A DNA stretch of 11,248 nt from Baffinella frigidus. Its lineage: Eukaryota; Cryptophyceae; Cryptomonadales; Baffinellaceae. How positions within the stretch are numbered: position 1 is the stretch's first letter; every line of letters begins with the position of its first letter. Position numbers and translations under genes: made by a program. The notes beneath the pieces were generated by a model that saw only the letters and a program-made list of their open reading frames with translations, was not told the DNA's origin and made no database searches. This document shows positions 1 through 5,637 of this stretch, one piece after another. Location: positions 60,156 through 71,403 of the forward strand of contig MU646912.1 of NCBI GenBank assembly GCA_026770585.1. Direction: 5' to 3'.

Positions 1-123
1 TCACCTTACAGATTAATCTTATAGATCACCTTACAGATTAATCGCCACCTCATAGATCTTAATCGCCACCTCATAGATCACCTTACAGATTAATCGCCAC
101 CTCATAGATCACCTTACAGATTA
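1..123. repeat. 31-bp tandem repeat array
   Basis: A 31-bp unit beginning AGATCACCTTACAGATTAAT repeats head to tail. Full copies start at 23 and 75. A shortened copy that has lost an internal piece starts at 54, and partial copies lie at the window edge (1-22) and at 106-123. The array probably continues to the left of the window. No coding sense is visible. Confidence 0.9.
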
Positions 124-227
124 TATCACAGGTTTGGATTGGATTTAGAGCCATTTCGAACGCTGGGTGGCGACACGAGAGCCGAAGATGCTAGAGGGTC
201 ACCTACCAAGAGTCATATACTACCAAG

Positions 228-333
228 TATCCCTTAAGCGGCGGACGGGCGAATGTTCGCCCTAACTCGCCCTAGGCAGGTCCTAAGGCCCTACCGTAGC
301 GCGTATGAGCCTACTCGCCACTTCAGGGGTATA
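228..333 (+). mobile_element. Family B TIR element, copy B1 (diverged)
   Basis: The termini read TATCCCTTAAGCGGCG on the left and CGCCACTTCAGGGGTATA on the right, the most diverged ends in the family. Inside the left terminus is a small hairpin with arms GGGCGAA and TTCGCCC. It is followed by the family core with CCTAGGCAGGTCCT, GGCCCTACCGTAG and GTATGAGCCTACT. TA flanks both sides. There is no coding capacity, so this is a non-autonomous (MITE-like) element. Confidence 0.8.
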
Positions 334-360
334 TACAACGTGCACGAAGATTAAGTCACC

Positions 361-480
361 GCTCTGCTAAATGGCGCTTGTGCTGGAGGAGAATCTTCTC
401 TTCTTCTTTATTACTCTCGTTACAGGTCCTACATGAGGCCCTTGAGCCTTGAGTTGAGTGATCCAAAAGTCTATAAGCCT
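361..480 (-). repeat. Diverged inverted copy of the ARM-gene 3' repeat unit
   Basis: Read on the - strand, this stretch carries TAGACTTTTGGATCACTCAA followed, after an extra piece of about 28 bp, by CGAGAGTAATAAA. The tandem units at 8158-8200 and 8412-8454 have the same order. The minus-strand frame RVIKKK matches RVIKAL/RVIKAF of those units, then diverges. I read it as an old relic of the ARM gene's last exon and its flank, inverted and far from the gene. Nothing else is supportable in 334-670 apart from a degenerate TGACATATG-rich patch at 556-598. Confidence 0.6.
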
Positions 481-670
481 TAAGAAACGGGCCCGCCTCG
501 GAGACGTGAGCTCGTGGGCGACGAAAAGGGCCAGGGACGCAAACACCCGTTTCAATTGCTGACATATGATGACATATGCTGACAGACGCATGCTGACAAC
601 GCGTCCTCTTTCAGGTGACAATCGTCAAGATCGCGGGCGTGGTCGACCGCCCCCCAGTCCACGTCGGCGG

Positions 671-876
671 TAAACCCTAACCTCTAACCCCTAAACCCTA
701 AACCCGAAACCCTAAACCCGAAACCCCAAACCCCAAACCCCAAACCCTTTTTTCACTCTCTTGTTCGCAGCAGACGGGGGGCAAGCCCCTAAACCCTGAA
801 CCCTAAACCCTAAACCCTAAACCCTAAACCCTAAACCCCAAACCCCAAACCCCAAACCCCAAACCCCAAACCCCGA
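671..876 (+). repeat. Interstitial telomere-like repeats (CCCTAAA and CCCCAAA variants)
   Basis: Two blocks, 671-748 and 786-876, consist of CCCTAAA with many CCCGAAA and CCCCAAA variants. The C-rich strand is on +, the orientation of a left chromosome end. They are separated by a pyrimidine-rich spacer ending TTGTTCGCAG. The variants and the internal position argue for an old interstitial array rather than a living telomere. Confidence 0.9.
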
Positions 877-929
877 ACCAGGGCTGACCGACCGTCCGAC
901 GGAAGCGTCTCCGCGGCGCTCCATCACGC

Positions 930-1018
930 CCTACCTCAACAACTAGAAAGGGCCTACCTCAACAACTAGAAAGGGCCTACCTCAACAACTAGAAAGGGCC
1001 TACCTCAACAACTAGAAA
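930..1018. repeat. 23-bp tandem repeat, about 3.9 copies
   Basis: The unit CCTACCTCAACAACTAGAAA plus GGG repeats at 930, 953, 976 and 999. The first three copies are identical and the last is cut short, which suggests recent expansion. Every copy has TAG in one forward frame, so it is unlikely to be coding. Confidence 0.92.
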
Positions 1019-1027
1019 TCACAATCG

Positions 1028-1136
1028 ATTTGGCCTTTAGGTCCTTTAGGTTCTTCGAGCTCCCAACATAAGCGGACACCGGAACTTGTTCTGTAGAAAG
1101 GCCATGCTTCCTTTCGGATCACATCAAGCCCCCCTG
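1028..1136 (-). mobile_element. Family C retroposon-like element, copy C1 (truncated by B2)
   Basis: Shares its core with copies at 3078, 3855 and 8015: CGGACACCGGAACT, then TTCTGTAGAAAGGCCATG, then TTTCGGATCACAT. The end nearest 1028 is a short-period tract (CCTTTAGGT repeated), which on the - strand becomes a 3' tail of CCTAAAGGA-type repeats, as in some SINE/LINE elements. The other end stops at CCCCCCTG, where family B element B2 begins. The minus-strand frame reads RKEAWPFYRTSSG here and in C3, but with so few differences this does not show coding. Confidence 0.7.
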
Positions 1137-1240
1137 TATCCCTTAAGTGACCAGTAGGCTCATACGCCCTACCGTAGGGCCCTAGGACCTGCCTACGGTG
1201 AGTTGGGGTGAAAATTCGCCCTATGGCCACTTAAGGGATA
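1137..1240 (-). mobile_element. Family B TIR element, copy B2
   Basis: Bounded by TA at 1137-1138 and 1239-1240. Left end TATCCCTTAAGTGACC, right end GGCCACTTAAGGGATA. The core lies in reverse orientation relative to B1, B3 and B4. The subterminal hairpin is of the GGGCGAA type, with one mismatch in its partner arm. B2 appears to have inserted at a TA in family C copy C1, removing or displacing that copy's end. Confidence 0.9.
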
Positions 1241-1284
1241 GCAAGTTTGGGCGGCGACTCAGGGGCCAGCGCAGAGTGCTGAGA

Positions 1285-1306
1285 GTGGACCACCTGCGAG
1301 GTCCAC
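1285..1306. other. Short hairpin in otherwise featureless spacer
   Basis: GTGGACC and GGTCCAC form a perfect 7-bp stem around an 8-base loop. The spacer 1241-1407 between B2 and B3 holds nothing else I can name. The 26 bases 1388-1413 are the empty-site paralogue used to define the A1 insertion. Confidence 0.4.
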
Positions 1307-1407
1307 TTAGTGGTCACAATGCTCCTATGACGTCGCGTCCCGTTCGGTACCTGGACTAGGCCGCGCGTCCCGTGGCATGCCCAAATGTTGGGTTCGTGTA
1401 ACCCAGA

Positions 1408-1514
1408 TATCCCTTTCAAGTGGCGATGCGGTCAAATTGGACCGCAAAGAGGTCCTAGGCAGGTCCTAGGGCCCTACTGTAGGAAGTATGAGCCTACTCG
1501 CCACTTGAGGGATA
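1408..1514 (+). mobile_element. Family B TIR element, copy B3
   Basis: TA at 1408-1409 and 1513-1514 flanks termini TCCCTTTCAAGTGGCG and CGCCACTTGAGGGA. The subterminal hairpin is of the second type, arms GCGGTC and GACCGC, and the core has CCTAGGCAGGTCCTAGGGCC. It lies between two copies of a GGGTTCGTGTAACCCAG-like sequence, the second of which is split by A1. Confidence 0.9.
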
Positions 1515-1531
1515 CCAATTCTGGGTTCGTG

Positions 1532-1658
1532 TACAGGGGTACCTCGCTCAAAAGAAACCGCCGCCCCCCCTAGGACCCGACCCCCCTAGGGCCCTAGGCA
1601 TGGTCCTACTGGAGGGTCCTAGGTGGAGGCATTTTCTTATGAGCGAGGTACCCCTGCA
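1532..1658 (+). mobile_element. Family A TIR element, copy A1
   Basis: Long inverted repeats, TACAGGGGTACCTCGCTC at the left and GAGCGAGGTACCCCTGCA at the right, with a C-rich then palindromic CCTAGG/GGGCCCTA core. Its flanks TGGGTTCGTG and ACCCAGATATCCC are contiguous around a single TA at 1388-1413. A1 therefore inserted into that TA and duplicated it (the right copy is now CA). It is non-autonomous. Confidence 0.95.
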
Positions 1659-1731
1659 ACCCAGATATCCCTGTAGTTGCCGAGACCGTTGTCGACTCTC
1701 TGGGGACCTGCCTGGGCGCCAGAGACTCGTT

Positions 1732-1853
1732 TACAGGGGTACCTCGCTCACAAGAAACCGCCCCCCCCCCTAGGACCACCATAGGGCCCTAGGCATAGCC
1801 CTACTGTAGGGTCCCAGGAGGAGTGGGTTTCTTATGAGCGAGGTACCCCTCTA
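1732..1853 (+). mobile_element. Family A TIR element, copy A2
   Basis: Termini TACAGGGGTACCTCGCTC and GAGCGAGGTACCCCTCTA. The interior has CCTAGGACCACCATAGGGCC and CTACTGTAGGGTCC. The right end has a C where G is usual. There is no coding capacity. The sequence between A1 and A2 (1659-1731) shows no feature. Confidence 0.95.
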
Positions 1854-1926
1854 CAGGAAAATCGGACGCACGAACCTGCACCCCTCTACGGGGGTGCTGC
1901 CAGTAGGCTGCAGGCTGCAGGCCTGT

Positions 1927-1988
1927 CCTACGACAGTAGGGTGGTCCTAGGTGGAGGGGGGGGGTCTTGTAAGTGAGATACCCCTGTA
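1927..1988 (+). mobile_element. Family A right half only, copy A3
   Basis: Matches the right half of family A: CAGTAGGGTGGTCCTAGG, a G run, CTTGTAAGTGAGATACCCC and a terminal TGTA. The left half is missing. Upstream 1854-1926 has CTGCAGGCTGCAGG and small inverted repeats but no left terminus. This half is diverged from other copies, so the truncation is probably old. Downstream, 1989-2125 holds nothing I recognise. Confidence 0.75.
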
Positions 1989-2125
1989 GACGCGGAAAGG
2001 TGCGAGCGCGTGTGTGTGAATGAAGTAAAATATCAAGGGAAATTACGCGTGCCTGCAACCAACAATCTGCAAACCCCAGGGCACTGTACGTTCATCGGTA
2101 TAAACAAATCTCATCAATGTAGGGA

Positions 2126-2246
2126 TACAGGGGTACCTCGCTCTTAAGAAATGCCCCCGCCCCTAGGATCACCATATTGCCCTAGGCCTGGGCCTACTGC
2201 AGGGTCCTACGGGGGGTTAGTTTCTGATGAGCGAGGTACCCCTGTA
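2126..2246 (+). mobile_element. Family A TIR element, copy A4
   Basis: TA at 2126-2127 and 2245-2246. Left end TACAGGGGTACCTCGCTC, right end GAGCGAGGTACCCCTGTA. The interior palindrome has CCTAGG and CTACTGCAGGGTCCTA. It is full length but mutated between the arms. Confidence 0.95.
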
Positions 2247-2636
2247 CTCAGGAATGATGTCACACACAGCTTGTCGAGTGGTCCTGGGCTCACTGGTAGA
2301 GGGGTTACTTGGAATGAAGGACACGCACCGCCCCACACAGCGGGCTACGAAGGGATTTTCGGGCGCTGAGAGCCCGAGTTTCCGTTACCTTATCCGTAGG
2401 AACCCCCCTATGTCCCTACGGGTTGCCTACTGTATGGTCCTAGGTCTTATCGTTTAGAGGTTACTCAAAATCCCTTTGAAGTCCACTGTGTGGTGAGAGT
2501 GATCCACTCAGAACTCATTCCTAAGGAGAACCACTTCCACTGGAGTTGACCCAGGCTATCATACTTAGAGAGCCTAGGGACCCACAGGGTCTGAGCAGCG
2601 AGAGAGAGAGAGAGAAACGTGCCCGAATGGGTTGGG
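2247..2636. other. No gene seen; GA microsatellite at 2600-2615
   Basis: Several open frames cross this stretch, but none shows a recognisable domain or repeat-supported codon bias. GAGGGGTTACTTGGAATG near 2293 and TAGAGGTTACTCAAAATC near 2454 share a short direct motif. A small CGGGC/GCCCG hairpin sits near 2358. 2600-2615 is a (GA)n run. Confidence 0.5.
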
Positions 2637-2744
2637 TCGAGGAGCTCATCCGTAGATTGTGTCCGTCTCCTGAAGAGTGAGGCGGGTGCGGCCTTCGATT
2701 TGAGTGTAATACAAAGCACCAAAGCACCAACGCACCAAAGCACC
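2637..2744 (+). mobile_element. Family D retroposon-like repeat, copy D1
   Basis: The 92 bases 2637-2728 match 3504-3595 in inverted orientation with about six differences and no gaps. The 3' side is a short-period tail of four GCACCAAA-like octamers (2711-2744), against about two in D2. A body of constant length with a variable tandem tail is typical of some non-LTR retroposons. The shared open frame (CITL-SK--PASL-R-RTQST) changes its amino acid at all six differences, so it is not under protein-level selection. Confidence 0.6.
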
Positions 2745-2956
2745 GTGAGGGCAGAAGCCCGAGTCCCCCAGCGGGGCGTGTATCTGTACCCACACGCGGG
2801 GAAGAGGTGAGCAGCTTTGCGTGAGTGCGATGAGGGTGTTGGGGTGATGGGGTTGTTTCTGCGGGGGTTTCGCGCAGGTTTTGTCTGGAAGGGGGTGTAA
2901 GGAGAGGGGGGGGGTTGGCAGGTGTGCACGCTGACGGGTCTCACACTTTCGGTGAC
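2745..2956. other. G-rich spacer, no gene recognised
   Basis: The + strand is G-rich (GGGGTGATGGGGTTG, runs of G near 2905) between D1 and the WD40 fragment. It could be a decayed intron of the WD40 source gene, but no splice pairing can be defended. Confidence 0.35.
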
Positions 2957-3082
2957 CTTTAGGTCCTTTAGGTCCTTTAGCCTCCGTCGCGTTCTCCAAA
3001 CGGTAAGCGCGTCGTCAGCGGGTCCTTTGACGGGCACATGAAAATATGGGACGCCGAGACCGGTGACCAGGTGAACATTTAG
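2957..3082 (+). pseudogene. WD40-repeat gene fragment
   Basis: From 2996 to 3079 the + strand reads SPNGKRVVSGSFDGHMKIWD followed by AETGDQVNI and a TAG at 3080-3082. This is one blade of a WD40 beta-propeller: the SPNGKRVVSGS strand and the KIWDAETG ending are diagnostic of the family. Upstream, a different frame reads LASVAF, the expected beginning of the same blade. The join TTCT/CCAAAC therefore looks two bases short, a frameshift. Only one blade is present, whereas working proteins have several. The edges are CTTTAG before 2981 and CAG/GTGAAC at 3068-3076, resembling acceptor and donor sites, so it may have begun as an exon. It is flanked on both sides by family C-type TTTAGG tracts, perhaps because a retroposon carried it or landed beside it. 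Its original function cannot be stated. Confidence 0.65.
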
Positions 3083-3202
3083 GCCCTTGAGGTTCGTTTC
3101 ACTCCCACCATAGGCGGACACCGGAACTGGTTCTGTAGAAAGGCCACGCTTCCTTTCGGATCACATCTAGCCCCCCCCATGTACAGAGGATCGCGGCAGA
3201 AA
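3083..3202 (-). mobile_element. Family C element, copy C2
   Basis: Carries the core CATAGGCGGACACCGGAACT, TTCTGTAGAAAGGCCACG, TTTCGGATCACAT and the far end AGAGGATCGCGGCAGAAA, which only C2 and C4 retain. The TTTAGG-tailed end is more diverged (TTTAGGCCCTTGAGGTTCG). No clear target duplication is seen. 3203-3249 shows nothing further. Confidence 0.7.
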
Positions 3203-3249
3203 CCGGCTAAAGGGTATCCTCATCGGGCGTGTGAAGGTATACCAGCTGG

Positions 3250-3368
3250 TTGGGGTACCTCGCTCATAAGAAAACGCATCCCCCTAGGACCCTACAGTAG
3301 GCCTATGCCTAGGGACCCATGGTATCCCTGGGGGGGGGGCGCTTTCTTATGAGCGAGGTACCCCTGTA
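3250..3368 (+). mobile_element. Family A TIR element, copy A5
   Basis: Inverted arms GGGGTACCTCGCTCATAAG and CTTATGAGCGAGGTACCCC. The right end is complete (TGTA at 3365-3368), but the first TACA of the left end is lost or mutated. The interior has CCTAGGACCCTACAGTAGG and a long G run. Confidence 0.92.
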
Positions 3369-3503
3369 GGACCAACCTATGTGCAAGTACCCTGTGCGCC
3401 TCGGGTGTGCTGTGGTCGAAGTTCCCAATCATACCTTCGTACCTGCACTACCCACATGCGGGTAGGCTCGCTTCGAAGAACCTATTAGATCATACCTCTA
3501 GTC
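3369..3503. other. Spacer with small hairpin, no gene
   Basis: Between A5 and D2 only a 6-bp hairpin CTACCC/GGGTAG near 3448-3465 stands out. Confidence 0.35.
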
Positions 3504-3595
3504 GGTGCTTTGGTGCTTTGTATTACACTCACATCGAAGACCACACCCGCCTCACTCTTGAGGGGACGGACACAATCTACGGATGAGCTCCCCGA
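3504..3595 (-). mobile_element. Family D retroposon-like repeat, copy D2
   Basis: Inverted partner of D1, ungapped over 92 bases with about six substitutions. In its own orientation (- strand) it ends in two copies of the CACCAAAG-like octamer at 3504-3520. No target duplication could be recognised. Confidence 0.6.
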
Positions 3596-3854
3596 GGTCC
3601 ACTTACGACTTAAGTTGCTGCCAGTTCTGTCCGCCCAACCCACATGTCTACCAGCAACTAGCGATCATCGAGAAAGCTCACACAGGGTTTGAGCACTTCA
3701 TGTGGTGTACCAGGAAGGGTTACACACGCACCCGGTTTAGGGGTTTAGGGTTTAAGCTTCTGCCACCCCCTTCACCGCGAGCGATCGTTCGTAGTTTACA
3801 CCACCCACCCAGCGTCCGCACCCTTCTGTTTCGCCCCGCCCCCCTTTCTCCGGG
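3596..3854. other. Unassigned stretch, possible coding remnant
   Basis: A + strand frame reads YQQLAIIEKAHTGFEHFMWC around 3650-3712, with protein-like composition. It has no paralogue here and no family I recognise, so it is left unassigned. A short TTTAGGGG/TTTAGGG patch lies at 3737-3752. Confidence 0.3.
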
Positions 3855-3951
3855 CCCTGTAGGTCCTTTAGGTTCTTCGAGCCCCCAACATAGGCGGACA
3901 CCGGAACTGGTTCTGTAGAAAGGCCATGCTTCCTTTCGGATCACATCAACT
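3855..3951 (-). mobile_element. Family C element, copy C3 (truncated)
   Basis: Begins TAGGTCCTTTAGGTTCTTCG, continues through CGGACACCGGAACTGG and TTCTGTAGAAAGGCCATG, and stops after GGATCACATCAA, where the GC-rich tandem array starts. It lacks the AGAGGATCGCGGCAGAAA end of C2 and C4. Confidence 0.7.
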
Positions 3952-3955
3952 CTCG

Positions 3956-4085
3956 CCCCTGAGGCGGGCCCGTCCTAGACACCATCCCCAGGCGGGCCCA
4001 TCCTAGATTCAGGCCCGAGGCGGGCCCGCCATAGACTCAGTCCCGAGGAGGGCCCCTCTCAATCCCGAGGCGGGCCCCTCACTGG
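3956..4085. repeat. GC-rich degenerate tandem repeat
   Basis: About five units of 22-30 bp share CCCGAGGCGGGCCC followed by a variable piece such as TCCTAGACTCAGT or CTCTCAAT. Spacing shortens toward the right. It ends where the exon-like minus-strand segment at 4101 begins. Confidence 0.8.
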
Positions 4086-4130
4086 CGCGCTCCCTTTTTT
4101 TCGAACTCCGCCATGCACTTCTTGTGCGCC
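4079..4130 (-). pseudogene. Exon-like fragment, AHKKCMAEFEKKGARQ
   Basis: Read on the - strand, 4130-4101 encodes AHKKCMAEFE, and the frame continues through lysines to a TGA. The same peptide core occurs at 4223-4252. The copies differ at GCG/GCC, GAA/GAG and, just past the 30-bp match, AAA/AAG, all silent, which is what selection on a protein would leave. There is no acceptor-like sequence just upstream, unlike the 4252 copy. I do not recognise the protein. A Cys with His and Lys recalls small cysteine-rich mitochondrial proteins, but this is weak. Confidence 0.35.
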
Positions 4131-4157
4131 CGGGTACGAAGGCGGGTGCGGATATTC

Positions 4158-4196
4158 CGTAGGACCCTACGGTACAGCCTACCGTAGGGTCCTACG
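4158..4196. repeat. 17-bp perfect stem hairpin, CCTAC/GTAGG type
   Basis: CGTAGGACCCTACGGTA pairs perfectly with TACCGTAGGGTCCTACG around the 5-base loop CAGCC. It lies exactly between the two exon-like copies at 4101 and 4223. Its words (GTAGGACCCTAC, CCTACGGTAGG) are those found in the cores of TIR families A, B and H, but it has none of their termini. Confidence 0.85.
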
Positions 4197-4285
4197 CACT
4201 ACCCGTACCCGGACGGGACTTCTCGAACTCGGCCATGCACTTCTTGTGCGCCTCGCACGCTCCGTAGTCTGCGAGCAAGAGAGCC
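4197..4285 (-). CDS. Candidate last exon of an unrecognised minus-strand gene
   Basis: On the - strand CTCTTGCTCGCAG resembles a splice acceptor. It is followed by an open frame reading DYGACEAHKKCMAEFEK, then SRPGTGSA and a TAG near 4198. The core is duplicated at 4101-4130 with only silent differences. It shares strand with the exon-like segments at 5522-5678 and the transit-peptide-like start at 5939, so all could belong to one gene whose introns hold telomere-like arrays. That assembly is inference. No family could be named. Confidence 0.35.
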
Positions 4286-4339
4286 GCGCCAGGTCACAGG
4301 TGGGACACATACTTTTAATCCGAGGTGGTTTTTCAAGTG

Positions 4340-4412
4340 GGCATTTGTGTGTAGTAACTTTTGTTCAAATTCCGGGGTTGGTCGCCTAGCTACTGGAAGT
4401 ACGTGACCAACC
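4340..4412 (+). mobile_element. Element G, partial relative of element F
   Basis: GTGTGTAGTAACTTTTGTTC followed by AAAT, a G run and GGTTGGTC parallels GTGTGTAGTAATTTTCACAC, AAAT, a G run and TTTGGTCACG in element F (10700-10735). GGTTGGTC at 4376-4383 is inverted as GACCAACC at 4405-4412, so it is palindromic like F. Outer ends are not defined; the left part may begin near 4310. Confidence 0.5.
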
Positions 4413-4425
4413 AAATTAAAATCAC

Positions 4426-4530
4426 TATCCCTTAAGTGGCGGGGGGGTCAAAATTGACCCCCAAGAGGTCCTAGGTAGGTCCTAGGGCCCTACGGTAGGG
4501 CGTATGAGCCTACTCGCCACTTAAGGGATG
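4426..4530 (+). mobile_element. Family B TIR element, copy B4
   Basis: Left TA at 4426-4427, right TG at 4529-4530. Termini TCCCTTAAGTGGCG and CGCCACTTAAGGGA match perfectly. The subterminal hairpin is GGGGGTCAA with TTGACCCCC. Then comes the core CCTAGGTAGGTCCTAGGGCC and CTACGGTAGGGCGTATGAGC. It is the best preserved copy in this orientation. The following 100 bp (4531-4631) carry nothing I recognise. Confidence 0.93.
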
Positions 4531-4631
4531 CACTGCCCAACTTACAGCTCCCCGGGGTTGAAAGAGTGGGGTGGATCCGCCTGCTGTGGGCGAACAAGAG
4601 AGAGACCGTCGTTAGCGGAAAGGTTTTGCTC

Positions 4632-4731
4632 AACTCAACCCCCGTACAAAACGTCAACTTTTGAGTAGATTGAGGGCGCCAATCTGGCGTTTGGGGTCAT
4701 AAAGTTGATAGTTTGTTTGGGGGTTAACTTT
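4632..4731. mobile_element. Palindromic element E1
   Basis: Inverted arms of about 31 bp: ACTCAACCCCCGTACAAAAC then GTCAACTTT on the left, and AAAGTTGATAGTTTGTTTGG then GGGTTAACTTT on the right. A smaller inverted GGCGCCAATCTGGCG sits inside. The arm motif TCAACTCCCCC/GTCAACTT is shared with E2 at 10896-11047. Target duplication is not clear. Confidence 0.65.
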
Positions 4732-4770
4732 AACAATATTTTCCCGCTGGCAGTGTAGCCTGCACTGGCG

Positions 4771-4937
4771 TTTAGGGTTTAGGGTTTAGGGTTTAGGGTT
4801 TAGGGTTTAGGGTTTGGGTTTTAGGGTTTAGGGTTTAGGGTTTAGGGTTTAGGGTTGAGGGTTGAGGGTTTAGGATTGAGGGTTGAGGGTTTAGGTTTTA
4901 GGGTTTAGGATTTAGGTTTGGGGTTTAGGGTTTAGGG
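4771..4937 (+). repeat. Interstitial telomere-like array, TTTAGGG orientation
   Basis: Around twenty heptamers of TTTAGGG with TTGAGGG and TTTAGGA variants. The G-rich strand is on +, the orientation of a right chromosome end. It faces the CCCTAAA array at 5175-5449, so the two point at each other. Confidence 0.93.
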
Positions 4938-5001
4938 AGGGGGCGTCACAGTCTGGTTTGAAAGTCCCACCGCGGAGGATGCAGTGCACGCACGAAGCGC
5001 T

Positions 5002-5024
5002 GTTTAGGGTCTAGGCTTTAGGGT

Positions 5025-5084
<60 letters not shown>

Positions 5085-5085
5085 G
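5002..5085 (+). repeat. Homogeneous TTGAGGG variant array
   Basis: After two TTTAGGG-like units come about nine nearly pure TTGAGGG units. The spacer 4938-5001 is unrelated sequence and holds no recognised feature. Pure expansion of one variant points to local unequal exchange or slippage after the array ceased to be a chromosome end. Confidence 0.9.
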
Positions 5086-5174
5086 ATTTGCACTGCCGAA
5101 CCGCGATCCTGTGAGTCAAGACGAAGGCTGCGACGGGCTCGAGGCCAGACCGTCGTTTCACTAGGTGTACGATT

Positions 5175-5388
5175 TCCCTCAACCCTCAACCCTAAATTTC
5201 TAAACCCTAAACCCTTGACCTTAGACCCTAAACCCTAAACCCTTGACCATAAGTCCTAAACCCTAAACCCTAAACCCTAAAACCTGAAGCCTAAGCCTTC
5301 AACCCTAAACCCTGAACCCTAAACCCTAAACCCTAGACCCCAAACCCTAAACCTTAAACCCTAAACCCTCAACCCTCAACCCTCACCC

Positions 5389-5420
<32 letters not shown>

Positions 5421-5469
5421 ACCCAAACCCCTAAACCCTCAACCCTAAGGAGACCCTAGGGTTTAGGGT
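5175..5469 (-). repeat. Interstitial telomere-like array, CCCTAAA orientation
   Basis: CCCTAAA and CCCTCAA units with decayed copies (CCCTTGACC, CCTGAAGCC). There is a pure CCCTCAA block at 5366-5424 and an orientation flip at 5454-5469 (CCCTAGGGTTTAGGG). With 4771-5085 it makes a head-to-head arrangement about an 89-bp unique spacer (5086-5174). Confidence 0.93.
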
Positions 5470-5562
5470 GAGGTCGTGAGGGGGAGGGGTGCCGCACGTG
5501 CCCTTGGCGCCGTCGCACGCCTTGACGTGGTGTTTGAACGCCTTGGTGTCCGCATCCTCCTG
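5470..5562 (-). CDS. Candidate minus-strand exon, QEDADTKAFKHHVKAC
   Basis: On the - strand GGGGGAGAGCAG resembles an acceptor, and 5559-5522 encodes EDADTKAFKHHV, continuing KACDGAKGTCGTPPPHD before running into telomere-like sequence. The paralogous segment 5638-5678 encodes EDADAKAMKHHV. The 41-bp pair differs at eight bases: four silent third positions, plus T/A and F/M replacements. That excess of silent change is good evidence of past or present coding. The protein family is not recognised. The two cysteines spaced CDGAKGTC are the only motif. Confidence 0.42.
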
Positions 5563-5637
5563 CTCTCCCCCAGCGAGACACGACGTCATTCAGCTACCCC
5601 TCTCAAGTCCCAGGGCGTTCTGATACAGAGAGAAGAG

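Noticed and set aside
671-876. A true chromosome end at the left of the window
   Set aside because: Unrelated tandem repeats and a B element lie further left, and the heptamers are degenerate.
1-1018. Short tandem arrays at 1-123 and 930-1018 as CRISPR arrays
   Set aside because: Units follow each other without unique spacers, and the setting is eukaryotic.
2465-3121. 218-codon open frame on the minus strand, the longest after the ARM exon
   Set aside because: It runs antisense through the WD40 fragment, D1 and a C tract, has no domain I recognise, and is open because of base composition.
2637-3595. Conserved peptide CITL-SK--PASL-R-RTQST in D1 and D2 as a protein-coding family
   Set aside because: All six nucleotide differences change the amino acid, the opposite of purifying selection.
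1028-3951. Family C minus-strand frame RKEAWPFYRTSSG as a conserved protein
   Set aside because: Copies are too alike for a silent/replacement test, C2 and C4 alter it, and the element's target duplication and tail explain the conservation better.
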